A stretch of 64,000 bases of DNA from contig CAZEKB010000004.1 in assembly GCA_964512225.1 (NCBI GenBank), positions 62,001-126,000 on the forward strand. Direction: 5' to 3'. The position numbers were made by a program, and so were the translations under genes. This DNA comes from CAZEKB01 sp964512225. GTDB taxonomy: Bacteria > Myxococcota_A > UBA796 > UBA9615. The notes below the pieces were generated by a model. The model ran no database searches, had not been told where the DNA came from, and saw nothing but the letters and a program-made list of their open reading frames with translations. How positions within the stretch are numbered: position 1 is the first letter of the stretch; each line of letters begins with the position of its first letter. Positions 25,412 through 35,960 of the stretch are shown one piece after another.

Positions 25412-26791
25412 TCAGAGGATGTACTTGGCCAGATCCCGGTCCCCGAGGATCGGCGCCAGCCGCGCCTCCACCAACGCCGCGTCGACGGCGAAGGGGGCGC
25501 CCTCCCGCTCCGGGGCCTCGAAGCTGAGCTCCTCCAGGAGGGCCTCCATCATCGTATGGAGGCGACGCGCGCCGATGTTCTCGTCGCGCTCGTTGACCTC
25601 CGCGGCCATCGACGCGATGCGGGCCACCGCGTCCGCCGTGAACTCGAGCTCGACGCCCTCCGTCGCCATCATGGCGGTGTACTGGCGCACCAGCGCGGCC
25701 TTCGGCTCCACGAGGATCCGCCGCAGCTCCTCTTCGCCGAGCGCCTGGAGCTCCACCCGGATCGGGAACCGGCCCTGGAGCTCGGGGATGAGGTCGCTCG
25801 GCGTCGCGACGTGGAACGCGCCCGCCGCGACGAAGAGGATGTGATCGGTCTTCACCTGGCCGTGGCGGGTGTGGACGGCCGTGCCCTCGACGATGGGCAG
25901 GATGTCCCGCTGCACGCCCTGACGGCTGACGTCGGGGCCGCGGCCGCCGCCCGGGCCCTCCGAGGGGGCCGCGATCTTGTCGATCTCGTCGATGAAGACG
26001 ATGCCGTCGTCCTGGACGCGACGCAGCGCCTCGGTGACGACGCGCTCCTGGTCCACCAGCCCGCGGGCCTCCTGCTCGCCGAGGATGCGCTTCGCCTCGG
26101 CCACCGTGACCTTCCGCTTCCCGGTCTGCTTCGGGAGGATCCCCTTGAGCATGTCCTGCAGGCCCGTGCCGAGCGAGTCCATGCCGGATCCGCCGCCCGC
26201 GCTCCCGAGGAAGTGGATGCCGGGCGGCGTGCGGGGCTCGGACGTGACCTCGATCTCGACCTCCCGGTCGTCGAGCGCGCCCCGCTCGAGCAGCACCAAC
26301 AGCTTGTCGCGGGTGCCTTGCCGGGTCTCGCCGCCGTCGGGCAGCAGGGCGTCGAGGATCCGTCGGTTCGCGTGCTCGTCGGCCTTCTCGGCGACCGCCG
26401 CCTCGAACTCGTCGCGCACCATCCGGACCGCCTGCTCCACGAGGTCCCGGACCATCGACTCGACGTCCTTGCCCACGTAGCCCACCTCCGTGAACTTCGT
26501 CGCCTCGACCTTGAGGAACGGGGCGCCCGTCAGCTTCGCGAGGCGGCGCGCGATCTCGGTCTTGCCGACGCCGGTCGGGCCGATGAGGATGATGTTCTTG
26601 GGGGAGATCTCGTCGCGGAGGTCCCCCTCGACGCGCTTACGGCGCCAGCGGTTGCGCAGGGCCACCGCCACGGCGCGCTTCGCGTCGGCCTGCCCGACGA
26701 TGAACCGGTCGAGCTCTTCGACGACGCGACGCGGGGTGAGCGACGCGGCGTCGTCGGGGGTGGCGGGCGATCGGATGGCGTCGAACTCCAC
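25412..26791 (-). CDS. hslU: HslU, ATPase subunit of the HslVU protease
   Basis: A 459-residue AAA+ unfoldase. It shows Walker A GPTGVGKTEIAR, the family GYVGKDVESMVRDL motif, Walker B GIVFIDEIDKI and sensor/arginine-finger regions (IPELQGRFPIRVEL). The I-domain lies between the Walker motifs. It ends ILGDRDLAKYIL, the C-terminal tail that docks into HslV pockets. The GTG start at 26791 follows the hslV stop by one base. It works with HslV to unfold and degrade misfolded and regulatory proteins. Confidence 0.96.
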   Translation of the reverse strand: MEFDAIRSPATPDDAASLTPRRVVEELDRFIVGQADAKRAVAVALRNRWRRKRVEGDLRDEISPKNIILIGPTGVGKTEIARRLAKLTGAPFLKVEATKFTEVGYVGKDVESMVRDLVEQAVRMVRDEFEAAVAEKADEHANRRILDALLPDGGETRQGTRDKLLVLLERGALDDREVEIEVTSEPRTPPGIHFLGSAGGGSGMDSLGTGLQDMLKGILPKQTGKRKVTVAEAKRILGEQEARGLVDQERVVTEALRRVQDDGIVFIDEIDKIAAPSEGPGGGRGPDVSRQGVQRDILPIVEGTAVHTRHGQVKTDHILFVAAGAFHVATPSDLIPELQGRFPIRVELQALGEEELRRILVEPKAALVRQYTAMMATEGVELEFTADAVARIASMAAEVNERDENIGARRLHTMMEALLEELSFEAPEREGAPFAVDAALVEARLAPILGDRDLAKYIL

Positions 26792-26792
26792 G

Positions 26793-27317
26793 TCAGTCCT
26801 CCAGCGACAGCAGCGTGGTGTCGGTGTTGGTGTAGATGCAGATCTCGCCCGCGATCGTGAGGGAGCGGGCGACGATCTCCGTGGGGGGCAGGTCCCCGGC
26901 CCCGAGCAGCGCCCGGGCCGCCGCCAGCGCGTACGGTCCGCCGGAGCCGATCGCGGCCGCGCCCCCCTCGGGCTCGAGCACGTCGCCCGTGCCCGTGATG
27001 ACGAGCGTGCGCTCCCGGTCCGCGACGAGGAGCAGGGCTTCGAGCTTGCGGAGGTACTTGTCCGTCCGCCACTCCTTGGCGAGCTCGATGCACGCCCGGG
27101 TCAGGTTCTTCGGGTAGTGCTTCAGCTTTCGCTCGAACTTCTCGAACAAGGTGAAGGCATCAGCCGTCGACCCCGCGAACCCGGCGAGGACCGAGCCCTC
27201 CGCGAGCGTGCGGACCTTGCGGGCGGTGCCCTTCAGCACGGTGTTGCCGAGGGTGACTTGGCCGTCGGCCCCGAGCGTGACGGAGGCGCCGCGGCGCACG
27301 GCGAGTACGGTGGTCAT
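26793..27317 (-). CDS. hslV: HslV, proteolytic subunit of the HslVU protease
   Basis: A 174-residue proteasome-type peptidase. The sequence starts MTTVLAVRRG; after Met removal the Thr at position 2 is the catalytic N-terminal nucleophile. The conserved GADGQVTLGNTVLKGTARKV, GFAGSTADAFTLFEKFE and IGSGGPYALAAARAL segments are present. The ATG overlaps the xerC stop by 4 bases (ATGA), and hslU follows after one base, the common xerC-hslV-hslU order. The long frame further upstream is antisense overlap and not part of the gene. Confidence 0.96.
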   Translation of the reverse strand: MTTVLAVRRGASVTLGADGQVTLGNTVLKGTARKVRTLAEGSVLAGFAGSTADAFTLFEKFERKLKHYPKNLTRACIELAKEWRTDKYLRKLEALLLVADRERTLVITGTGDVLEPEGGAAAIGSGGPYALAAARALLGAGDLPPTEIVARSLTIAGEICIYTNTDTTLLSLED

Positions 27318-28240
27318 CGGGGGTCGTCTCCGGATGGGTCCTTGGCCCGGGGGTGAGCGCGACGATGCACGTCGAGCAGGCCCCCGGCGGTGAGGTGGGT
27401 ATAGCGCTGGGTCGTCGAGAGCGACGCGTGCCCGAGCATCTCCTGGATCGCGCGCAGGTCGCCGCCGCCGTCGAGGACGTGAGTGGCGAAGGAGTGGCGG
27501 AGCGCGTGAGGGTGGACGTGCTTGTCGATGCCCAGCTGGAGCGCGCGGTCCCGGACCATCGCCCGCACCGAGCGGGGCGACAGGCGACCGCCGCGCTGGT
27601 TCAGGAACATCGCGCGCTCGCCGCGGGGGCGGAGGAGGGCGCGCACCAGCAACCACGCCTGGACCGCCTCGAGCGCGGGGCCGCCGACGGGGACGATGCG
27701 CTCCTTGCCGCCCTTGCCCAGCACCCGGACCTCCCCCCGAACGAGGTCGACCCCGCCGAGGTCCAGCCCCGTGCACTCGGCCACCCGCAGCCCGCTCCCG
27801 TAGAGCAGCTCCACGATCGCCCGGTCCCGCGCCTGCAGCACCTCGCTGCGCGGACGGACGGCGGGGACCCCTTCGGCCAGCCGCTCCGCCTCTTCCTCGC
27901 TGAGCACGTGGGGCAGGCGCCGCCGCTGCTTCGGGGCCTGGACCTCCCGGGCGGGGTTCCTGTCGTCCCCGCGGCCCTCCGCGACCCAGTCCAGGAAGGT
28001 GCGGATCGCGCTCAGCTTGCGGGCCCGTGTGGCGGGCGCGGAGCTGCCGTGGCGGGCAGCCAGGAACGCGCGGAGCTGCCTCGCGTCCACCGAATCCACG
28101 CTCGGCGTCGCCTCGGCCCCGCCCGCGGCGAGGTGGTCTCGGAGCTGCTCCAGGTCCCGCCGGTACGCGCGCACGGTGTGGACGGACAGCCCGCGCTCGG
28201 CGCGCAGGTGATCGAGGAAGCGGGGGATGCGGTGCGTCAC
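27314..28240 (-). CDS. xerC: Tyrosine recombinase XerC
   Basis: A 308-residue site-specific recombinase that resolves chromosome dimers at dif. The catalytic set is complete: Arg152 in GSGLRVAE, Lys176 in GKGGKE, His245 and Arg248 in HALRHSFATH, His271 in LGHASLSTTQ and Tyr280 in RYTHL. The N-terminal SAM-like core-binding domain covers residues 1-90. The GTG start at 28240 overlaps the trmFO stop as GTGA. The position between trmFO and hslVU is the typical arrangement for chromosomal XerC rather than a mobile integrase. Confidence 0.92.
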   Translation of the reverse strand: MTHRIPRFLDHLRAERGLSVHTVRAYRRDLEQLRDHLAAGGAEATPSVDSVDARQLRAFLAARHGSSAPATRARKLSAIRTFLDWVAEGRGDDRNPAREVQAPKQRRRLPHVLSEEEAERLAEGVPAVRPRSEVLQARDRAIVELLYGSGLRVAECTGLDLGGVDLVRGEVRVLGKGGKERIVPVGGPALEAVQAWLLVRALLRPRGERAMFLNQRGGRLSPRSVRAMVRDRALQLGIDKHVHPHALRHSFATHVLDGGGDLRAIQEMLGHASLSTTQRYTHLTAGGLLDVHRRAHPRAKDPSGDDPR

Positions 28241-29658
28241 GACGCCGACGCCTCCGCGAGCGCGGCCGGAACGAGCGGGTCGGGGTGGTCCCCCGCGCCG
28301 GGCAGCGAGGGCGCCGCGAGTCGGACCCCCTGCGCGTCGGCCCACCGCGCCATCGACGCGACGCAGGCGATCCCCCGCGCCACCCGACGGTTCTTCTTGT
28401 CCCGCTTGCGGACGCGCTCCGTGTCCGCCGGGAGCAGGCCGAAGTTCACGTTCATCGGCTCGAAGCGACCCTCGCGGGGGCTCGTCAGGTAGCCGATCAG
28501 CGCCCCGAGCATCGTGTCCTCGGGCGGGGGCGGGACCTCGCGGCCTTCGCGCTCGGCGAGCACGGTGAGCGCCGCCCACAGCCCCATCGCCGAGGACTCG
28601 GTGTAGCCCTCGCAGCCCACGATCTGGCCCGCGAACGACAGGTCGGGCCGCGCCCTGACCCGGAGCCCGCGATCGAGGGCGCGGGGGCTGTTGATGAAGG
28701 TGTTCCGGTGGACGGACCCGAGCCGCAGGAACTCCGCGTCGCCGAGTCCCGGCAGCATGCGCAGCACGCGGGTCTGCTCGCCGTACCGCAGCTTCGTCTG
28801 GAAGCCGACGAGGTTCATGGCCGTGCCCCGACGGGTCTCCCGGCGGAGCTGAAGGACGGCCCACGCCCGGCCCCCCGTCCGGGGATCCGTGAGGCCGACC
28901 GGCTTCATCGGCCCGAACCGCAGCGACTCCCGGCCCTTGCCCGCGATCGCCTCGATCGGCTGGCAGCCCCCGAAGAAGCGCTCCTCCTCGAAGCCCTTGC
29001 TGGGGACCTGCTCCGCGGCGAGCAGCGCGTCGATGAACGCCTCGTAGGTGGGCCTGTCCAGGGGGAGGTTGTAGTAGTCGCCGCCGGGGGCCCCGGGGGT
29101 GTCCCAGCGGTTCTGCCACCACCCCGCGTCGGGATCGACGGAGTCGAGGTCCACGATCGGCGCGATGGCGTCGTAGAAGTACAGATCGTCGGTCCCCGTG
29201 ACGCGCTGCACCTCGACGGCCAGGGCCTCGGACGTGAGCGGGCCTGTGGCGAGGATCCACCGCTCCTCGCCGGGAGGCGGCAGCTTCGTCACCTCCTCGC
29301 GTCGGATCGTGACCGTCGGCAGCGCCTCCAGGGTGTCCGTGATCGCCGCCGCGAAGAGGTCCCGGTCGACGCCCAACGCCCCGCCCGCGGGCACGTAGGC
29401 GGCCCGGCCCGCCGCGAGCACGAGGCTCCCCAGGAGCTCCAGCTCCCGCTTGAAGATCCCGGGCGCCGTGTGGGGCATGCGGCTGCCGAGCGTATTGCTG
29501 CAGACGAGCTCGGCGAGGCGATCGCCGGCGTGCGCCGGGGTCGTTCGGACCGGCCGCATCTCGTACAGCACGACCGGCACGCCGCGCGAGCCGAGCTGCC
29601 AGGCAGCTTCGGCCCCCGCGAGACCGCCGCCGACGACGACGACCGGCGCGTCCGTCAC
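28237..29658 (-). CDS. trmFO: Folate-dependent tRNA (uracil-54) methyltransferase TrmFO
   Basis: A 473-residue FAD enzyme that makes ribothymidine at tRNA position 54 from methylenetetrahydrofolate. The N-terminus holds the FAD Rossmann loop VVVGGGLAGAEAAWQLG; other family marks are YEMRP, ELVCSNTLGS, IFKRELELLGSL, FFGGCQPIEAIAGKG and FVGQIVGCEGYTES-like (here FAGQIVGCEGYTESS). I prefer the GTG at 29658, which has GAGG 5 bases upstream, over the GTG at 29664. It sits directly after the DUF494 gene and overlaps xerC, forming one coupled transcript. Confidence 0.94.
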   Translation of the reverse strand: MTDAPVVVVGGGLAGAEAAWQLGSRGVPVVLYEMRPVRTTPAHAGDRLAELVCSNTLGSRMPHTAPGIFKRELELLGSLVLAAGRAAYVPAGGALGVDRDLFAAAITDTLEALPTVTIRREEVTKLPPPGEERWILATGPLTSEALAVEVQRVTGTDDLYFYDAIAPIVDLDSVDPDAGWWQNRWDTPGAPGGDYYNLPLDRPTYEAFIDALLAAEQVPSKGFEEERFFGGCQPIEAIAGKGRESLRFGPMKPVGLTDPRTGGRAWAVLQLRRETRRGTAMNLVGFQTKLRYGEQTRVLRMLPGLGDAEFLRLGSVHRNTFINSPRALDRGLRVRARPDLSFAGQIVGCEGYTESSAMGLWAALTVLAEREGREVPPPPEDTMLGALIGYLTSPREGRFEPMNVNFGLLPADTERVRKRDKKNRRVARGIACVASMARWADAQGVRLAAPSLPGAGDHPDPLVPAALAEASAS

Positions 29659-29665
29659 GACCACC

Positions 29666-30127
29666 TCAATGGAACGCCAACCGCCACTCCTCCTCGAGGA
29701 ATCGCAGCGTCTCCGGCTCGAGGTCGTACTGGCGGTCGAACAGGACGGCCGCGACGTGCGGACGCAGCTGCTCGAGGTCGATGTCGCCGTCGCACTCGGC
29801 CATCGCCGAGTCCAGGACGATGTCCTCCATCGCGTCGTCGATGTACCCGAGGTCCTGGAGCGCGTTGAGGAACCGGGTCGCGCGGTCGGTGAGGCGACGC
29901 ACGGGCACCGCGCGGCGGTCCCGGCGGCGCGCGTGTTCCTCCCCGGGCGCGCCCAGGGCGCGCTCGACGACGGCCGCCGAGAAGCCCGCGGCGGCGAGGA
30001 GCTCGAGCAGCTCCGCCTCGTCCTTCGGGGCGCGCCCCTGGACGGCGAGGCGACCGACGAAGGCCAGGACGTCGCGCGGCTCCTGCTCCATGGTCTCGTC
30101 CTCCGTCATCTCGTCCTCGTTCGTCAC
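29666..30127 (-). CDS. smg: DUF494 (Smg-like) protein
   Basis: A short acidic protein of about 153 residues. The segment PRDVLAFVGRLAVQG at the start and RFLNALQDLGYIDDAMEDIVLD, LEQLRPHVAAVLFDRQYD and EEEWRLAF at the end follow the DUF494/Smg pattern. Smg genes commonly sit beside dprA, as here. Function is unclear in the literature. The GTG at 30127 overlaps the dprA stop (GTGA); ATG codons at 30109 and 30091 are alternatives, the last aligning best with the usual family N-terminus. Confidence 0.8.
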   Translation of the reverse strand: MTNEDEMTEDETMEQEPRDVLAFVGRLAVQGRAPKDEAELLELLAAAGFSAAVVERALGAPGEEHARRRDRRAVPVRRLTDRATRFLNALQDLGYIDDAMEDIVLDSAMAECDGDIDLEQLRPHVAAVLFDRQYDLEPETLRFLEEEWRLAFH

Positions 30128-31146
30128 AACACCCTCGCGATCCGACCGCCCGCCAGCCGCCTCATCGCCCCCGCCGCGAGCAACCGCAGCAGCGCCGAGC
30201 GAGCGCGGTCCCGGGGGAGGCCCGACGCCTCCATCCAGGCTTCTGCCGGGCCCGACGCGCCGGGGACGGCGCCCAGGACCGTGGCCGCGTCGGGGTCGCC
30301 CCCGGCCACCCGGCGACGGCGCCCCGCGACCTCGCCCGCCAGGAGCTCGACGACGTCGTCCGCCGAGGTCACGACCGCCGCGCCCGCCGCGAGCAGTCGA
30401 TTGCTCCCCGCCGAGACCGGGCTCAGCGGCGAGCCGGGCACGGCGCCCACCGGCCGCCCGAGGCCGAGGGCGTGGTCGACGGTGGAGAGCGTGCCCGATC
30501 GCAGGGCTGCCTCCACGACCACCACCGCTCCGGCGAGCGCGGCGACGAGCCGGTTCCGCCGGGGGAACGACTCGGGTCGCACCGCCGCCCCGGGGGGGCG
30601 CTCCGATACGAGCCAACCGGACCCGGCGGCGATCTCCTCCGCGACCGCCCGGTTGCGGAGGGGAGCGGGATGATCCACGTCCGAGGGCAGGACCGCAAGG
30701 GTTCGCCCGCGGCCCGCGAGCGCGCCCGCGTGAGCGGCTACGTCGATGCCCAGGGCGAGCCCCGAGATCACCGTGATCCCGCGCGCGGCGAGGTTCGACG
30801 CCAGGTCGTGGGCGATCCACCGCCCCTCCTCGGTGCAGCGGCGGGCGCCGACGAGGGCCACGCACCGCGCGGGCGGAGGCAGCGGCTCGGCGAGCCCGCG
30901 CACGAAGACGACGGGGGGAGGCGCCCCCAGCGACCGCAGGCCGTCGGGGTAGTCGGGGTCTCCCCAGCCGAACGCTCGCACGGCCTCGGAAGGGGGTCGG
31001 ACGCGGCGGCGGGGGGGTGGCGGAGCGGGGACGGTGCGGAGCCATCCCTCCGCTCCCCCGGCGTCCACGAGCCGCTCGCGCAGGCGGTCCTCGGCGCCCG
31101 CCCGGTCCGCAGCGCGGGCGGCGGCGACAGCGACGTGCATGTCCAT
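30124..31146 (-). CDS. dprA: DprA/Smf DNA-processing protein
   Basis: A protein of about 340 residues that in naturally competent bacteria loads RecA on incoming single-stranded DNA. It has the Rossmann-like core: YPDGLRSLGAPPPVVFVRG, VALVGARRCTEEGRWIA, ISGLALGIDVAAHAGAL, FPRRNRLVAALAGAVVVVEA and GSNRLLAAGA. A C-terminal winged helix (residues 280-340) is visible. The ATG at 31146 has GAGGA 8 bases upstream; ATG 31140 and TTG 31152 are alternatives. It leads the dprA-smg-trmFO-xerC-hslV-hslU run. Confidence 0.93.
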   Translation of the reverse strand: MDMHVAVAAARAADRAGAEDRLRERLVDAGGAEGWLRTVPAPPPPRRRVRPPSEAVRAFGWGDPDYPDGLRSLGAPPPVVFVRGLAEPLPPPARCVALVGARRCTEEGRWIAHDLASNLAARGITVISGLALGIDVAAHAGALAGRGRTLAVLPSDVDHPAPLRNRAVAEEIAAGSGWLVSERPPGAAVRPESFPRRNRLVAALAGAVVVVEAALRSGTLSTVDHALGLGRPVGAVPGSPLSPVSAGSNRLLAAGAAVVTSADDVVELLAGEVAGRRRRVAGGDPDAATVLGAVPGASGPAEAWMEASGLPRDRARSALLRLLAAGAMRRLAGGRIARVL

Positions 31147-31227
31147 GATCAAGTCCTCGGCGGGGAGCCTGGCGAGCGAGCGCGGGCTCCGTCGAGCGGG
31201 GAAGGTAAGTCGCCACCGCCGGAGGTC

Positions 31228-31261
31228 AAAAAGAAAACGCGGCGACCCGGAGGCCGCCGCG
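31228..31261 (-). terminator. Rho-independent terminator after the LysM gene
   Basis: On the minus strand a 7-base GC stem (CGCGGCG with CGCCGCG, 31261-31255 and 31245-31239) encloses a short GC-rich loop and is followed by TTTTCTTTTT. It lies 23 bases after the LysM gene stop and about 80 bases before dprA starts, so it separates these two transcripts. Confidence 0.88.
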
Positions 31262-31283
31262 CTTCAGAGGAGTCGACGGAGGC

Positions 31284-32399
31284 TCAGCGGGTGGCCGAGT
31301 CGGTCTCCAGCCGGGAGGTCACTCGGTCTCCGACCCGGACGTCCACGGCCTGGTCGGTCAGGACGGCGGTGGAGACGTGCTCGTCCGCGCTGAAGACGAT
31401 GAGGCGGCCGATCACCTGGTCGGGCAGCGTCTGGTCTTCGTCCCGCTTCTTGGTGGTCAGGCCGTCCGAGCGGCGAACGATCCAGAAGGTGGTCCCGCTC
31501 TCGACGCCGTCGGAGCGGCCGCGATCGATGTATACGACCTGGTTGCGCTGGATGAGGAGGTTCTCGTCGTGGCTCTTGTCGATCACGTAGCCGTCGAGGT
31601 CCTGGGACGCCTGACGCGTCCGCACCTGGCCGGTGACCGGGATCCGCTCCGTGAGGAGCTCGCCGCGCTTGAACTCGCCGTAGGCCTGGATGACTCGACC
31701 GGTGACCCACTTGTCGCCGACGTCGGAGATCATCACCTCGCCGGTGACCGCGTAGACCTTGCCCAGGCGCGCCGTGCGGACCTCGGGGTGCCGGACTTCC
31801 TTGACCTCGTGATACAGCGAGTAGATGTCGCCGCAGTTCACGTCGTCCGGGTTGCGGAAGCGCAGGTAGACGACGTCGCCGAGCGTGAGGTGCGTGGCGT
31901 TCGGCACGGCCGAGTCGAGGCGGCCGAGCGGCTCCACCTCGGAGCGCGCCAGGAACGACGCGGCCTGCAGCGTGCGGGGGGTACCCGCGCGTGAGGAGCT
32001 GAACGGGACGTAGAGGCGGCACTCGCGCTCGCCCTGGATGAAGTCGAAGAGCGGCTCGAACTCGGTGTCGTACGTGATGTCCACGATGTCCTGGTCGCCC
32101 AGCAGCACGCTCGGGGGCCGCACGTCCGTGCCGGGCTCGAAGCGCAGGCGCTGCCCGGGGTAGATGTAGTGAGGGTTCGAGACCTCTTCGTTGTTGATCG
32201 ACCACAGGGTCGGCCAGTACTCCGGGTCTCCGAAGAACTGGGAGCACAGATCCCACAGCGTGTCGCCGGGCACGACCTCGTACACATCGGTCGAGCCGGT
32301 GCCCCCGAGGTTGGTGCCGGAACCCTGTGCGAGGGCGGCGGTGGGGATCAGCGCCAGCGAGAGGCCCGTGGCGAAGGAGAGAACCCGGTTCAGCAGCAT
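31284..32399 (-). CDS. Secreted LysM-domain protein
   Basis: A 371-residue exported protein with signal peptide ending TAALAQG. A LysM module covers about residues 37-90 (VYEVVPGDTLWDLCSQFFGD, then NPHYIYPGQRLRF), which binds peptidoglycan. The remaining 280 residues are beta-rich, without catalytic signature, with repeated elements of the form GDVVYLRF and RVGDRVTS. It is close to LysM proteins often encoded near dprA in delta-proteobacteria and Myxococcota. It is probably attached to the cell wall. A strong terminator ends its transcript. Confidence 0.85.
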   Translation of the reverse strand: MLLNRVLSFATGLSLALIPTAALAQGSGTNLGGTGSTDVYEVVPGDTLWDLCSQFFGDPEYWPTLWSINNEEVSNPHYIYPGQRLRFEPGTDVRPPSVLLGDQDIVDITYDTEFEPLFDFIQGERECRLYVPFSSSRAGTPRTLQAASFLARSEVEPLGRLDSAVPNATHLTLGDVVYLRFRNPDDVNCGDIYSLYHEVKEVRHPEVRTARLGKVYAVTGEVMISDVGDKWVTGRVIQAYGEFKRGELLTERIPVTGQVRTRQASQDLDGYVIDKSHDENLLIQRNQVVYIDRGRSDGVESGTTFWIVRRSDGLTTKKRDEDQTLPDQVIGRLIVFSADEHVSTAVLTDQAVDVRVGDRVTSRLETDSATR

Positions 32400-32515
32400 C
32401 TGAGGACTCCGCGCGCGCGAATCAACCGGTGGTTCGCGCTACCGCATCATCCGAAAACGACGCCGGAAGGTCAAGGATCGCCACCACTTGGGCAGGGGCA
32501 AGGGCCCCCGGGTGC

Positions 32516-32983
32516 CTAGTCCAGGTCGAAGAAGAGCGTGTCCTTGACGCGGGAGTCCACGAACTTCTGGAGCGCCTTCTGCTCGTGGGCTTCCAGCCCC
32601 AGGAAGCGCAGCCCGAAGCCCGCGGGGAGCCCGCCTCGCGCGTTGGTCGGGCGGATCCAGGCGATCTCGCCCCGCAGGTTCATCGGCTCCGACCCCATCA
32701 CGCTCACGGTGACCTCGAGGACCGTCCCCAGCGGGTGCGGAGCCTCGGTGGCGACGAACAGGCCGCCCTCGGAGATGTTCTCCGAGAAGCCCGTGAAGAA
32801 GTTGTTGGAGCTGCGGAGGTCGACCTCCACCTCGAAGTCCACGCGGCGATGCCGGCGACGTTCGGCGCCCCCCACGCTCGAGTCCATCTCCTGGGTCTCG
32901 ATGACGGTCGGGTCGATCGCGGGGGCGGTGGTCAAGGGAAACTCCGGGGCAGTGGTGGGGAGGACGAGGGGCGGTCCGCTCAT
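32516..32983 (-). CDS. PilZ-domain protein
   Basis: A 155-residue cytoplasmic protein. The c-di-GMP binding elements are present: RRRHRRVDF (RxxxR) at about 42-50 and NISEGGLFV ([DN]xSxxG) near 70. The C-terminal part (GFGLRFLGLEAHEQKALQKFVD) is typical of myxobacterial PilZ paralogues. The first 38 residues are a Pro/Thr-rich tail. Its ATG overlaps the OmpA gene stop (ATGA), so it is the last gene of a three-gene envelope operon. It may act as a c-di-GMP receptor; the partner is unknown. Confidence 0.88.
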   Translation of the reverse strand: MSGPPLVLPTTAPEFPLTTAPAIDPTVIETQEMDSSVGGAERRRHRRVDFEVEVDLRSSNNFFTGFSENISEGGLFVATEAPHPLGTVLEVTVSVMGSEPMNLRGEIAWIRPTNARGGLPAGFGLRFLGLEAHEQKALQKFVDSRVKDTLFFDLD

Positions 32984-34430
32984 CGGCGGTTTCGGTCCCG
33001 ACTTGAGCGGCGGAAGGCGCGATAGGACCGATCCTCGCGTTTCGGGGGCGCGACGACCTCGGCGAGACCGGCGGCCTCGCCGTCGAGGATCCGGAACTCC
33101 ACCCGCCGGTCGCGGTCGTGGTCCGTGCCCGCGGCCTCCCGCTCTCCGTACCCCTTGGGGACGAGGCGGTCGGCGCCGACGCCCCGGAGCACGAGGTAGT
33201 CGACCACGGCGTTCGCGCGACGGCGGCTGAGCGGGTCGTTGTGGGCGTGGCTGCCGCGTCGGTCGGCGTGGCCCGCGACCTCGATCCGGCGGACGCCGGG
33301 GTGGTTGGACAGCCAGAGCGCGAGCCGCTCCAGGTCGGCCCGGCCGTCGACGGTCAGGCGCGCGGAGTCGAGCGCGAACAAGACGCGGGAGCGAATGCGC
33401 GCGGGCCGGTCGACCAGCCGCAGTCCCCAGCCGCTCGTCTGCGCGGTCTCGGGCAGCGGGGGGTGCGACACCGCGACCGTCGCGGGCTCCTCGGGATCGG
33501 GGGCCTGCTCCGCGACGGCCGAGGGTGTGGCGCGGGGGCGGGGATCGATCCGGGTGCGGACCCCGAAGAAGACGCGGCCCTCGGGGGTGCCGACGCCGGG
33601 TCCCAGGCCCAGGGCGACCCCGCCGAGGATCTCCAGGCGACGCTTCTCGCCCACGGCGAGGCGCGCCCAGCTCACCCACTCCGCGTGCCGGGCGTTGGGC
33701 CCCGCGCCCACCGCGCCGGCGACCTCGGTGCCCACGCGGAACACGTCGGACGGCGTCCAGCGGCCCCCGACGGCGAAGGTGAACTCACCCGCGGTGTCGA
33801 GCCCCGCCAGCTGCGTGCGCGGCCGGAACCGCCACCCGAAGTCGCCCGCGACCGCGAACGACACGCGCCGGATCTCGGGCGACGCGGGGCGACCCTCGAA
33901 CGTGAGTCGGGGCTGGATCGACGGGCCGGGATCGCCGATGAGGGCGTCCTCGCGGCCGGTCGGGAACGAGATCGGCGCCGCGAAGGCGATGCCCAGCGGC
34001 TTCACCGTGGGGTCCAGGATCATGACCCGCGGCTCGAGCCGCACGTCGCCGATCCCTCCGACCGGGAGCTCCTCGCCGGTCTCCGGGTGGACCCCGATCT
34101 GGTACAGCGTCAGGGGGAGGTCGGCGGCCAGGCGGACGCGCCGACCGATGTTCCAGCCCGCCTGCAGCCGCGCGCCCACGCGCCCCTCGAGCAGGGCCGC
34201 GCCCCGCCCTTCCCCATCCTCCGCGGTGCGGACGACCGGGTTGCGGGACACGTGCAGCCACGCCGTGAGGTCGATCTGCCAGGGGACGCCCGCGCCCACC
34301 GCGCTCAGGACGACCCCGCCTTCGGGATCGCCGGTCGGTCGGAACCGCTCGGTGTCCAGCGCGGGGGACGGGTCCTCGGCGCGCGCGGGCAGCGCGCACA
34401 GGAGGACCGCCAGGGCGACCAGCGCGCGGG

Positions 34431-34434
<4 letters not shown>
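32980..34434 (-). CDS. OmpA-family outer membrane protein
   Basis: A 484-residue protein, GTG at 34434, with a signal peptide (LVALAVLLCALPARAED). The middle looks like an outer-membrane beta barrel: alternating strands, paired aromatic residues, GIGDVRLEPRVMI, GWRFRPRTQLAG and EWVSWARLAVG. A Pro-rich linker leads to a C-terminal OmpA peptidoglycan-binding domain: VLFALDSARL, EVAGHADRRG, LSRRRANAVVDYLVLRGV and GYGERE. It therefore anchors the outer membrane to the wall. It overlaps the upstream MopE-like gene (GTGA) and the downstream PilZ gene (ATGA). Confidence 0.88.
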
Positions 34435-35857
<1,423 letters not shown>

Positions 35858-35960
35858 GGCCGCCTCATCGGAGAGTACGCACACACCTTGAGGCCTCAAG
35901 ACGAGCGCGGTTCAACCGATGGACATGAGGTCGAACCTCCGGGCTCGACTCGGAGGCGCC

